Source of the DNA: Verrucomicrobiota bacterium
Lineage (GTDB): Bacteria; Verrucomicrobiota; Verrucomicrobiia; Verrucomicrobiales; DEV007
DNA: 55,599 nucleotides
NCBI GenBank assembly: GCA_024277195.1
Contig: JAJRVS010000126.1
Location: forward strand, 1-55,599
Reading direction: 5' to 3'
Part shown: one piece after another, positions 17,645 through 24,938 of the stretch
Layout of the letters: each line of letters starts with the position of its first letter
Numbering within the stretch: position 1 is the first letter of the stretch
Translations under genes and position numbers: made by a program
Notes under the pieces: generated by a model
Seen by the model: only the letters and a program-made list of their open reading frames with translations
What the model was told of the DNA's origin: nothing
Databases searched by the model: none

Positions 17645-18238
17645 ATGAATAGCCAACATAATAAAATCGAGCAGACGATCAGCGAGCATTTGCGGGTGGT
17701 CGAGGCTTTGAACGAGAGTTGCGGAGATGTTTTGGAAGTTTTGGTTCAGCGAACCGAGGCGGCTTTGCGTGCGGGGGGAAAAATTTGTTTTTTTGGCAAT
17801 GGCGGCAGCGCGGCCGATGCGCAGCATCTGGCAACGGAGTTTGTGGTGCGCTACAGCCGTCAGCGCAGAGCTCTCGCCTCGATCGCATTCACCACGGACA
17901 CCTCAGCGCTGACCGCAGGTGGCAACGACTTCGGGTTTGAGTCGATTTTTGCTCGTCAGGTCGAGGCTTTGTGCGGACCGGATGATGTGGTGGTGGGCAT
18001 TTCGACTTCCGGCAGCAGTGCCAATGTGAACGCAGGTTTGGCGGCAGCGGGCAAAATCGGGGCGCTGACGGTTTTATTCACCGGGCAACCTGGAGGTGAA
18101 GCGGCACGAGCAGCGGATCAAGTGGATTTGGTATTGGCAGCGCCGTCCGCTGTGACGGCCCGAATTCAAGAGTGTCATTTACTGGCGGGGCATATTCTTT
18201 GTGATTTAGTGGAGGAAGCTTTTGCCGAAGAGGCTTAA
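17645..18238 (+). CDS. gmhA: Phosphoheptose isomerase GmhA
   Basis: This SIS-domain enzyme converts sedoheptulose 7-phosphate to D-glycero-D-manno-heptose 7-phosphate, the first step to ADP-heptose for LPS core. It is cytoplasmic and tetrameric in known members. The sequence shows ICFFGNGGSAADAQHLATEFVVRY (sugar-phosphate loop with the conserved GNGGSAADAQH), LTAGGNDFGFESIFARQVEAL, VVGISTSGSSANV and the C-terminal helix IQECHLLAGHILCDLVEE with the catalytic His. Length 197, normal for the family. It is 6 bases after the LolA-like gene. A start for the next gene follows the stop directly, but prs probably begins later. Confidence 0.94.
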   Translation: MNSQHNKIEQTISEHLRVVEALNESCGDVLEVLVQRTEAALRAGGKICFFGNGGSAADAQHLATEFVVRYSRQRRALASIAFTTDTSALTAGGNDFGFESIFARQVEALCGPDDVVVGISTSGSSANVNAGLAAAGKIGALTVLFTGQPGGEAARAADQVDLVLAAPSAVTARIQECHLLAGHILCDLVEEAFAEEA

Positions 18239-18321
18239 AAATGAACCATCATAGAAAAAATCATCGAAAACGCAGGAATTTGACTGGCGTTTCCACCGGC
18301 ATTCTGGAAGAGTCCAAACCG

Positions 18322-19260
18322 ATGTCTTCAGAACTAAAAATATTCAGCGGAACCGCTCACCCAACCTTGGTTGATGAAATTGCGAAATATCTTGGAGTGC
18401 CGCGCGGCGACGCGACGGTGAAGACTTTTCCCGATGGTGAGACTTTTGTCAAAATTAACGAGAATATCCGCGGACGGGATATTTTCTTTGTCCAACCGAC
18501 TTGCGCGCCGACCAACCAGAACCTGATGGAGCTGTTGATCATGGTGGACGCGGCGCGACGGGCGAGTGCTGACCGGATCACGGCGGTGCTGCCATTTTTC
18601 GGCTACGCACGTCAGGATCGTAAAGATCAGCCGAGGGTGCCGATTACTTCGAAGCTGGTGGCGAACTTATTGGTGGCTGCGGGCGTGGATCGTGTGTTGA
18701 CGATGGATTTGCATGCGGGTCAGATTCAGGGATTTTTCGATATCCCGGTGGATCACCTCTATGCGGCTCCGGTTTTGATCAATCACTTGAAGAGCAAAAA
18801 TTTAAAAGATAACCTGGTGGTGGTATCCCCAGATATAGGTGGGGTGAAAATGGCGCGGGCCTATTCGGAAGCCTTGGGCGCCAAGCTGGCGATTGTCGCC
18901 AAACACCGGGTGAGTGCGACCGAGGTCGAGGCGATGAACGTGATCGGCGACGTGGACGGTTGCAATGTTTTGCTGGTGGATGACATCACAGAAACGGCGG
19001 GAACGCTGACCGCAGCGGCTAAAATTTTGAAAGAAAAGGGCGCAAAATCGATTTTTGCCGGAGTTTCTCACGCCGTATTGGGGGAAATGGGCAACAAACG
19101 GCTCAATGAATCTTCGATCGAAGAATTGCTTTGTACCAACTCCACGCCTTATGCGGTGGGGAAAAAGGTGACGGCATTGAGTGTGGCGAGCTTGATGGGT
19201 GAGGGCATTCGTCGGATTCACCACGATGAGTCGGTCACATCTCTTTTTGACATTGGCTAG
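18322..19260 (+). CDS. prs: Ribose-phosphate pyrophosphokinase
   Basis: PRPP synthase makes 5-phosphoribosyl 1-diphosphate from ribose 5-phosphate and ATP for purine, pyrimidine, His, Trp and NAD synthesis. The sequence shows VKTFPDGETFVKINENIRG, the ATP-loop region LPFFGYARQDRKDQPR, the metal/ribose motif MDLHAGQIQGFF, and the PRPP-binding loop VLLVDDITETAGTL. ATG 18322 (MSSELKIFSG) gives 312 residues, the normal length. The frame is open back to an ATG at 18241, 3 bases after gmhA, which would add 27 basic residues not typical of the family. A weak GCGC hairpin follows the stop, without a strong T-tract. Confidence 0.95.
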   Translation: MSSELKIFSGTAHPTLVDEIAKYLGVPRGDATVKTFPDGETFVKINENIRGRDIFFVQPTCAPTNQNLMELLIMVDAARRASADRITAVLPFFGYARQDRKDQPRVPITSKLVANLLVAAGVDRVLTMDLHAGQIQGFFDIPVDHLYAAPVLINHLKSKNLKDNLVVVSPDIGGVKMARAYSEALGAKLAIVAKHRVSATEVEAMNVIGDVDGCNVLLVDDITETAGTLTAAAKILKEKGAKSIFAGVSHAVLGEMGNKRLNESSIEELLCTNSTPYAVGKKVTALSVASLMGEGIRRIHHDESVTSLFDIG

Positions 19261-19411
19261 GGTCGCGCTTATTATTCGCGCCCTTCGTATGGACTAGGCT
19301 CAAAAAGCCGAAAAAACCTTGGTTGAGCGGAAATCGCGCCAAGGAAAAGTCGAAAAGTCCGGCACTGCCGGGATGAAGGAACAGGTATTAATTATTTAAC
19401 AGAGATCAGTC

Positions 19412-20056
19412 ATGGCTTCCCACGAAACATTACAAGCGACAAAACGCGAACAGGCAGGCACCGGAGTGGCAAAAAAGCTGCGTCGTGATGGAATCATTCC
19501 AGCGATCATTTACGGTGCGGATCAGGATAACTACGCTATCCAGTTGAAATCCAACGATTTTGGGGATCTGCTCAGACGCAGCACCAGTGATAACTTTTTG
19601 GTCAACTTGGAAATCGAGGGAGCCAAGGAAAAAACCAAACTGGCGATGGTGCAGGAAGTGCAGATCAAGCCTTTGACCGGAGCCATCATTCACGTGGACT
19701 TTCATGCAGTGAAAGAAGACCAGACGCTCACCGCACAGGTGCCGATTGAGCTGTCAGGCGAGCCTGAAGGGGTGAAAACCGGCGGTATTCTTGAACATCA
19801 GTTGCGTAGTATCGAAGTTCATTGTCGCCCGGCTGATTTGCCAGAAAAAATTGAGGCGGACATTTCCCATCTCGAACTTGACGATGCTTTGCACGTCAGT
19901 GATTTGGCTTTCCCTGAAGGAGTCGAGACCCTTATGGACGGCGGTGTGGTGGTGGCCATGGTGGCTGCGTCGAGAGCTGCTGTCTCTGGTGGAATAGAAG
20001 GCGAAGAAGGGGCGGAGGGCGAAGCGGCTGCAGAAGGTGAAGAAGCCGCTTCCTAG
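19412..20056 (+). CDS. rplY: 50S ribosomal protein L25, long CTC form
   Basis: L25 binds 5S rRNA in the large subunit. The N-terminal domain shows LRRDGIIPAIIYG, typical of L25, and VDFHAVKEDQTLTAQVPIELSGEPEG leads into the second, TL5/CTC-type domain (about residues 95-185), with IEADISHLELDDALHVSDL. An acidic Gly/Glu/Ala tail of about 25 residues ends the protein. Length 214 is right for the CTC form. The order rplY-pth-rpsF-ssb is common in bacteria. A strong terminator lies between this gene and pth. Confidence 0.95.
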   Translation: MASHETLQATKREQAGTGVAKKLRRDGIIPAIIYGADQDNYAIQLKSNDFGDLLRRSTSDNFLVNLEIEGAKEKTKLAMVQEVQIKPLTGAIIHVDFHAVKEDQTLTAQVPIELSGEPEGVKTGGILEHQLRSIEVHCRPADLPEKIEADISHLELDDALHVSDLAFPEGVETLMDGGVVVAMVAASRAAVSGGIEGEEGAEGEAAAEGEEAAS

Positions 20057-20094
20057 AAAACGGCTTTCCCTTATAGGGCCAAGCATTTAGAATG

Positions 20095-20130
20095 AGACGC
20101 GCAGCCGATTTTGGCGCGCGTCTTTTTTTA
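20095..20130 (+). terminator. Rho-independent terminator after rplY
   Basis: AGACGCGC (20095-20102) pairs with GCGCGTCT (20116-20123), extended inward by GCC/GGC, and is followed by a run of T to about 20129. The stem is GC-rich and the T-tract clean. It ends 6 bases before the pth start codon, so pth must depend on read-through or an internal start. Confidence 0.8.
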
Positions 20131-20135
20131 TCAGT

Positions 20136-20849
20136 ATGAATGTCAGCAAAACAGTAAATGGCGAAAAGATTCGTTTGGTGATCGGCTTGGGCAATCCCGG
20201 TAAAGAGTATCAAAACACCCGTCACAATGTCGGTTTTGATATTGTTGATTATATGGTGGATCGAGGTGGTGGGCGCTGGTCGATGGAGAAAAAATGGGAG
20301 GCCGAGGTGGCCCGGCTGGGGGATGTGTTTCTGATGAAACCCCAGACTTTCATGAATTTGAGCGGGCGGGCGGTGTCTGCGCTGTGTCGTTTTCATAAAA
20401 TAGAATCGAGTGAGATTCTGGTGGTTTATGATGATTTGGATCTCGGTCCGGGCCGTTTGCGTTTGCGTGCGACAGGTTCGGCAGCCGGGCACAATGGCAT
20501 CAAATCGATTATTCAGAGCATCGGCACACAGAATTTTGCCCGCTTGAAATTTGGTATCGGAAGAGAGGATGATTCCCCTGCCAATGGGGGAAAAGGAGGG
20601 GTTGCCGGGGCATTGTCCGGCTATGTGCTGGGGAAATTCAGTGGTGCGGAACGAGAAGAATTGGAAAAAAGGGTGGCGCGAGCGGCAGATGCGGTCAATT
20701 GTGCGCTTTCTCGCGGCTTGACGGCTGCTATGAATGCCTATAATGAGCAGGCGGAGAAAAAGAACAACAAAGCCAAGGTTGCAGCTGTTAAAAAGGTGGA
20801 ACCGGAGGCAGAGACTTTAGCAAAACAAACAGGAACATCGGAAACATGA
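20136..20849 (+). CDS. pth: Peptidyl-tRNA hydrolase
   Basis: Pth releases peptides from prematurely dropped peptidyl-tRNA in the cytoplasm. The N-terminal VIGLGNPGKEYQNTRHNVGF contains the catalytic His, followed by FLMKPQTFMNLSG and ILVVYDDLDLGPGRLRLR with the active-site Asp. SAAGHNGIKSIIQSIGTQNFARLKFGIGR is the tRNA/peptide binding region. Length 237 is about 40 more than usual because of a Lys/Ala/Glu-rich C-terminal tail that is likely disordered. The stop overlaps the rpsF start by 4 bases. Confidence 0.95.
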   Translation: MNVSKTVNGEKIRLVIGLGNPGKEYQNTRHNVGFDIVDYMVDRGGGRWSMEKKWEAEVARLGDVFLMKPQTFMNLSGRAVSALCRFHKIESSEILVVYDDLDLGPGRLRLRATGSAAGHNGIKSIIQSIGTQNFARLKFGIGREDDSPANGGKGGVAGALSGYVLGKFSGAEREELEKRVARAADAVNCALSRGLTAAMNAYNEQAEKKNNKAKVAAVKKVEPEAETLAKQTGTSET

Positions 20850-21130
20850 AGAGAAATTACGAAGGGATTATTGTCCTTAACACACAGGGTAAGGAAGACG
20901 GAGTCGATGACATGGTCAGCGGCATTAGCAAAAAAATGGAAGAAGAAGGCGCAACACTGGCGCAGATCGACCGTTTGGGAAAAAAGGAATTTGCCTACAA
21001 CGCACGCCACCTGGCTCACGGTTTTTACGTGAACATCCAGTTTGATGCTACGCCTGAAGCTTTGCCAAAAATTCGTGAATTTCTGAAAAGGGACGAAAAC
21101 GTGCATTTGCAGTATTTTCAGAAAAGATAG
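20846..21130 (+). CDS. rpsF: 30S ribosomal protein S6
   Basis: S6 binds the central domain of 16S rRNA together with S18. The 94-residue protein starts MKRNYEGIIVLNTQG and contains IDRLGKKEFAYNARHLAHGFYVNIQFDA, the typical S6 strand-helix pattern with the conserved Tyr and Gly. It is coupled to pth by a 4-base overlap and is followed by ssb after 76 bases. rpsR (S18), often found next, is not here. Confidence 0.95.
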   Translation: MKRNYEGIIVLNTQGKEDGVDDMVSGISKKMEEEGATLAQIDRLGKKEFAYNARHLAHGFYVNIQFDATPEALPKIREFLKRDENVHLQYFQKR

Positions 21131-21206
21131 TTAGTTAAGTTAGTAAAATAATTTTTCTGAAAAGAAAGATCGCAATTCGATTTAAGAGTCCCTAGCATTT
21201 TGCATT

Positions 21207-21791
21207 ATGGCAAATCTGAATAAAGTTATGTTGATTGGGAATCTCACTCGGGACCCTGAAGTTCGATATACGCCCAAGGGTACGGCAGTGACGGATCTTG
21301 GTTTGGCGATCAATCGAAATTACAGTACTGATGATGGTGAACGAAGGGAAGAAACCACCTTTGTTGATATCACTTTTTGGGGGCGGCAGGCAGAGACTCT
21401 CGGGCAGTATATGAAAAAAGGGCGGCCGCTTTATGTGGAAGGTCGCCTGCAGCTCGATAGCTGGGATGACAAGACCACTGGTCAGAAGCGCAGTAAATTG
21501 AAAGTGGTGGGTGATAACTTCCAGTTCCTCGGTGGTCGTGATGACAATGGAGGAGGTGGCGGCGGCGGTGGATATCAAGGAGGTGGTCAGCAGCAATCAG
21601 GAGGCGGCTCTCATCAAGGAGGTCAGTGCGCAGCTCCGGCGGCACAACCATCCGGCGGCAATCAGGATCAGGGCAATTACCAGGGAAGCAACGCCAATGA
21701 AGGCGGCGGAGGATACCAGGCTCCACCAAGTGATGGTGGCGGTGGCGCAGCACCGGCAGCTGAAATGGAAGAAGATGATATCCCGTTTTAA
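21207..21791 (+). CDS. ssb: Single-stranded DNA-binding protein
   Basis: SSB coats single-stranded DNA in replication and repair. The OB fold (residues 1-110) has NKVMLIGNLTRDPEVRYTPKG, TTFVDITFWGRQAETLGQY and KGRPLYVEGRLQLDSWDD. A long Gly/Gln-rich, low-complexity linker (about 112-182) follows. The C-terminal tip MEEDDIPF is the conserved acidic peptide that recruits partner proteins. Length 194 fits. It lies last in the rplY-pth-rpsF-ssb group and has a strong terminator about 50 bases after its stop. Confidence 0.96.
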   Translation: MANLNKVMLIGNLTRDPEVRYTPKGTAVTDLGLAINRNYSTDDGERREETTFVDITFWGRQAETLGQYMKKGRPLYVEGRLQLDSWDDKTTGQKRSKLKVVGDNFQFLGGRDDNGGGGGGGGYQGGGQQQSGGGSHQGGQCAAPAAQPSGGNQDQGNYQGSNANEGGGGYQAPPSDGGGGAAPAAEMEEDDIPF

Positions 21792-21842
21792 AGTTGATTG
21801 ATATAGCGCTTGAACGAGCGCCTGACTTCGTGAAAGAAGATA

Positions 21843-21879
21843 ACAAAGGACGCTTGTAAAAGCGTCCTTTGTTGTTTTT
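21843..21879 (+). terminator. Rho-independent terminator after ssb
   Basis: A 13-bp perfect stem pairs ACAAAGGACGCTT (21843-21855) with AAGCGTCCTTTGT (21860-21872) around a GTAA loop, followed by TGTTTTT. It is the strongest hairpin in the window and closes the ribosomal-protein/ssb unit. Its symmetry lets it also stop transcription from the opposite side. Confidence 0.9.
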
Positions 21880-21994
21880 GAGGTTTATGGTGATGTTCAA
21901 GTGGTGTTTTTTTCAGACTCAGGTTGTGAGGCGAAATAATAGTGGTTGGAAATCCATTTTCGGTAGTGGGTCAGTGGTGGGAATATTTGTTAAC

Positions 21995-22021
21995 CACTGA
22001 TTCACACTGATGGGCACTGAT
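21995..22021. repeat. Three CACTGAT units with 10-base period
   Basis: CACTGAT occurs at 21995, 22005 and 22015, exactly 10 bases apart. The phrasing (AACCACTGATTCACACTGAT...) resembles short degenerate intergenic repeats seen in many environmental bacterial genomes. No gene is visible between the ssb terminator and 22079. Confidence 0.5.
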
Positions 22022-22078
22022 ATGGAGAAATGGGTGGTGGAGGGAAGGTGGGATTTGAAAGGGTAGTTGGGGTAAGGA

Positions 22079-22762
22079 TCAAATCCAGTCGAGTTGATCT
22101 TCTCGTTTACGGTAAAAGATGCCCAGCATTCTGCCATTGGCCATTAGCGTGAACATTCCTATGAGGGCCATGCTCAGAGTGCCTGCAATGAAGTGGCCAT
22201 CAAGAAGTGTGGAGGTGAAAAGCTGTATGGCGTAGAGTAGTGCCAGAAGCATAACGGCGATCCAGTAGGTGAAGCCTCCTCGGAAGATCGCTGGAATGAC
22301 AATGTGGGGGCTCAGGCCCACCAGGCTGCCGAGAATGACGACGGCCAGCATAGCCATGGGGAAATAGATGATTCCGAAAGCAAGCAAGCCGTAGTAGGCG
22401 GGAAGGTTGTTCAAGGGGTCATCGATCAGCAGCAGGTAGGCTACCCATGGGGCGAAGGAGGCGATGGCGACAGCTACTACGTGCAGCAGAGGTTCCATTA
22501 CGTCTTCGACGAAGCTGGTGATTTCGGGGAAATCGGGAGCTTCCTCGTCACCTACAGCAGAGCTGTTGATTATATCGAAATAGACGGCGCAAAAATATCC
22601 GGATAAAATTATACCTGCCATGAATCCAAGGGTGGGTGCAAATGAAACGATGTCAGATACGACAGAAAGAATCGCCCCGATGATGAGAATGTATTTTCCG
22701 TTACCGCGAAAAGGGTAAGTTGTGATGTCGAGAATGATCTTCATATGCTGCCAGTATCCCAT
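22079..22762 (-). CDS. Polytopic membrane protein, DUF4013-like
   Basis: A 227-residue inner-membrane protein. After a short amphipathic N-terminus (MKIILDITTYPFRGNGKYI) come about six hydrophobic stretches. FMAGIILSGYFCAVYFDIINSSA and the following acidic loop GDEEAPDFPEITSFVEDVMEP recall the DUF4013 pattern of small-residue membrane proteins with a repeated glycerol-channel-like look. No catalytic motif is visible. An ATG 18 bases inside (22744) may be the real start. It is monocistronic, placed tail-to-tail with ssb, and upstream of it lies a 16-base imperfect direct repeat (ATTTATAGCC..TCAT) around 22798-22830. Confidence 0.7.
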   Translation of the reverse strand: MGYWQHMKIILDITTYPFRGNGKYILIIGAILSVVSDIVSFAPTLGFMAGIILSGYFCAVYFDIINSSAVGDEEAPDFPEITSFVEDVMEPLLHVVAVAIASFAPWVAYLLLIDDPLNNLPAYYGLLAFGIIYFPMAMLAVVILGSLVGLSPHIVIPAIFRGGFTYWIAVMLLALLYAIQLFTSTLLDGHFIAGTLSMALIGMFTLMANGRMLGIFYRKREDQLDWI

Positions 22763-22850
22763 GAGGGTCCAGCGGCGACGATTACAAATTTAGCGTAAAT
22801 TTATAGCCATTCATATTTATAGCCGCTCATTAGGGGAGCAGTGACTGCCA

Positions 22851-23404
22851 TTAAAATTGACCCAGCGAGGCAAAATCTTTTGTTAACAAAGGATCTTTGC
22901 GTAAGCCGTTCAGCAGATTGTGGACGCTTTGTTTTTCGGGCATTTCGAAGCGGCGAAAGGGTTCCGCCATGCGGGCGCTGCAGATGCCGGCTATGTCCAG
23001 TGCACACTTGATGCCTTTGATTCCTGCCGAAGCGTGTTGGCCGATAGTGTAAAGCTGTTGCAAGCGGATCATGGTTTTTTGCATCTGTTGAACGCCGTCG
23101 AGATCGCCGCTCGCGGCAGCTTGGTAGGCGGCGGAGAAAAACCGGGGAAAAAGATTGGCTCCTCCGGTGACGCCGCCGTCGCCACCGCTGAGAACGGAGT
23201 CCATCATAAGTAATTCAGACCCCATCAATACGCTCCACTTGCCTGCCTGGTGGGCGATGTTTTCAATATGATGAGAAGTAGCTCATATCACCTGAACTGT
23301 CTTTCAAACCGACGATGCCTTGGTTGTCGAGCAACTGTTCAACCACACGGGATCCAATCTGCACCTTGGTCAGTGGCGGCATGTTGTAGAGCATGCAGGG
23401 TAGG
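22851..23404 (-). pseudogene. Truncated, frameshifted copy of the dihydrodipicolinate-synthase-family gene
   Basis: This is a partial duplicate of the gene at 29465-30418. It covers about the last 180 codons, starting abruptly at the codons of the active-site LPCMLYNMPPL segment (about 23404). One extra base near 23275 shifts the frame just after SSGDMSYF. After that, residues MGSELLMMDSVLSG onward read intact to TAA at 22851. By eye the middle 250 bases are almost identical to the intact copy, while the 3' third differs more. The N-terminal barrel half with the first phosphate/substrate motifs is missing, so no active enzyme is possible. Confidence 0.9.
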
Positions 23405-23728
23405 GGGGGCTCTATTCGGGGGGGAAGCTTTCGACGTGATCGAATTAAGCAAAGACAATCTTGAGACGGCCTTCCACACCTTGCGTGTTCGTGCCAACCG
23501 GCAAAAAATCAAAGTCAACAATCGATGAATGAATTCAACGTCGGAGTGGTAGGCTCCAGTGCGACAAGTGAATTAGAATCGGCGGAAAAGGCGGATCCAA
23601 ATAGGGTAAGATCAGTGAATTAACCATGTGAACGCAAGTCTATGAAATTTGGTATCGGAATGTCGCCTGCCCCCAGATCCCTAGGACCTGGAAGGTAGAT
23701 TTATATTGCGCCTTGTGTGCCCTGAAGT
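23405..23728 (+). other. Gene-poor junction with a short unrecognised coding remnant
   Basis: The homology of the pseudogene copy stops at a G-rich junction (about 23401-23424). Directly after it, one + strand frame (about 23418-23528) encodes a plausible protein tail containing FDVIELSKDNLETAFHTLRV and ending RQKIKVNNR before a TGA. It has no start of its own and reads like the last 35 residues of a gene whose front was lost in the rearrangement. I do not recognise it. The remaining 200 bases to the ATPase gene show nothing. Confidence 0.35.
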
Positions 23729-24898
23729 TCAACCTTTGATCTCGTCGCACAGCTCCGGCAAGCGTTCGATTCCAACCCCTTCGATCCGGTCATCCATCTG
23801 ATGCCGGGTATCGCCAGGGAAAATGACGTAGAGCTTTTCCAATTTGAGATCGTCACGTCCCGCTTTCATCGCGTCCGTCAATCGTGGCGCATCGCCTGAT
23901 TTGAATTCGAATCCGAGTCGGCGTCCCGGTAATTCGGTGACAAGATCCACTTCCGTTCCACCTTGGACCGAGTAGCGGAAACAGTGCTCTTCACGGATTT
24001 CGGCTAGCCGAACAATCTCATCGATACAAAACGCCTCCCATGAAAACCCACGGCGAGGATGTGATTCGAGATGTGATTCTTCAGAAACTCGCAGCAGGCT
24101 ATGAAGGATTCCAGTGTCGCGGATCAGCAGGGTGGAACTCCGGCGAATCCGCTTCCTGACATTGGTTTCCAGCGGCTGAAGTTCTCTGATAATGTAGGCT
24201 CTCTTGAGAGTCTCGATATAGTTTTGAACGGTCTTGTAGCTGATGTCGAGGATTCCCGCTGCTGCTGAGTGATTCCACGCCTGCCCCGTGGAGTCAGCAA
24301 CCAGATCGAGTAATTTCCGGATTAGGGCCGGAGGCAAATCCGCGTGGCTCCAGATACGCAGATCTCGGCCAATTAAGGCGCTGAGGTAGTTCTCCCGCCA
24401 CTCGTAGGCAAGCGCGTCATCTGGTGCGAGAAAAGAAGGTGGATGCCCTCCCCTGAGCCAGAGTGATTTCCAATTCTCGGTACCGGTTTCGCGAAGATCG
24501 AAGCCGCCAATCTCGATAATCGCTGCTCGTCCAGCCAAACTTTCAGACACGGATTCCAGAAGCGTTGGTGCCACGCTGCCCGTCACGATGAAACGCGCCG
24601 GATGATCTGGGCGATCGGCCAGCACGCGCAGAGTCTTGAACAAAGCAGGCAATTCCTGAGCTTCATCAATCACGATCCACCCAGATAGTTCACCTAGAAC
24701 CGAAATGGGATTGTCGGTAAGGCGCACCAAATCTAGGGATCGTTCGAGATCAAAATAATGATCAGGTGAGCTCGCTAGGCCTCGACACAACTCAGTTTTA
24801 CCAGTCTGGCGTGCGCCCAGAATAACGGTAATCGGATAGCGATTGGACGCATCGTGCAGGCGAGCGAGAAGACGGGTTCTTTCGATATGAGGAAACAT
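23729..24898 (-). CDS. AAA_14/DUF4143 family ATPase
   Basis: A 389-residue P-loop protein of the AAA_14-DUF4143 type (COG1373-like). Walker A is GARQTGKT (residues 28-35), Walker B WIVIDEAQE (about 74-82) and sensor I FIVTGS. A winged-helix-like middle part with AAGILDISYKTVQNYIETLKRAYII follows. The C-terminal DUF4143 domain has the nuclease-like EVDLVTELPGRRLGFEFKSG (D...E-x-K arrangement of PD-(D/E)XK folds, possibly inactive). Members are scattered in bacteria and archaea, often horizontally moved, with unknown function. Its ATG lies at the left end of the perfect inverted repeat it shares with the divergent giant gene. Confidence 0.9.
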   Translation of the reverse strand: MFPHIERTRLLARLHDASNRYPITVILGARQTGKTELCRGLASSPDHYFDLERSLDLVRLTDNPISVLGELSGWIVIDEAQELPALFKTLRVLADRPDHPARFIVTGSVAPTLLESVSESLAGRAAIIEIGGFDLRETGTENWKSLWLRGGHPPSFLAPDDALAYEWRENYLSALIGRDLRIWSHADLPPALIRKLLDLVADSTGQAWNHSAAAGILDISYKTVQNYIETLKRAYIIRELQPLETNVRKRIRRSSTLLIRDTGILHSLLRVSEESHLESHPRRGFSWEAFCIDEIVRLAEIREEHCFRYSVQGGTEVDLVTELPGRRLGFEFKSGDAPRLTDAMKAGRDDLKLEKLYVIFPGDTRHQMDDRIEGVGIERLPELCDEIKG

Positions 24899-24938
24899 GC
24901 TTGCAAAATAGAGTCATTACCTCTATTTTGCAAGCATG
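24896..24938. promoter_or_regulatory. Perfect inverted repeat spanning two divergent start codons; symmetric bidirectional promoter
   Basis: CATGCTTGCAAAATAGAG (24896-24913) and CTCTATTTTGCAAGCATG (24921-24938) are perfect 18-bp arms around a 7-base spacer. The outer three bases of each arm are the ATG start codons of the two divergent genes. Rightward, TTGCAA (24901-24906), 17 bases, then TATTTT (24924-24929) gives a plausible -35/-10 pair ending 6 bases before the ATG, so the mRNA would be leaderless. By symmetry the same holds leftward. The two promoters overlap fully, so polymerases should exclude each other, and a dimeric repressor could cover both. Promoter function is inferred; the palindrome is directly seen. 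Confidence 0.85.

Noticed and set aside
18241-18321. N-terminal extension of Prs from an earlier ATG
   Set aside because: The added 27 residues are basic and not family-like; the internal ATG at 18322 gives the standard length.
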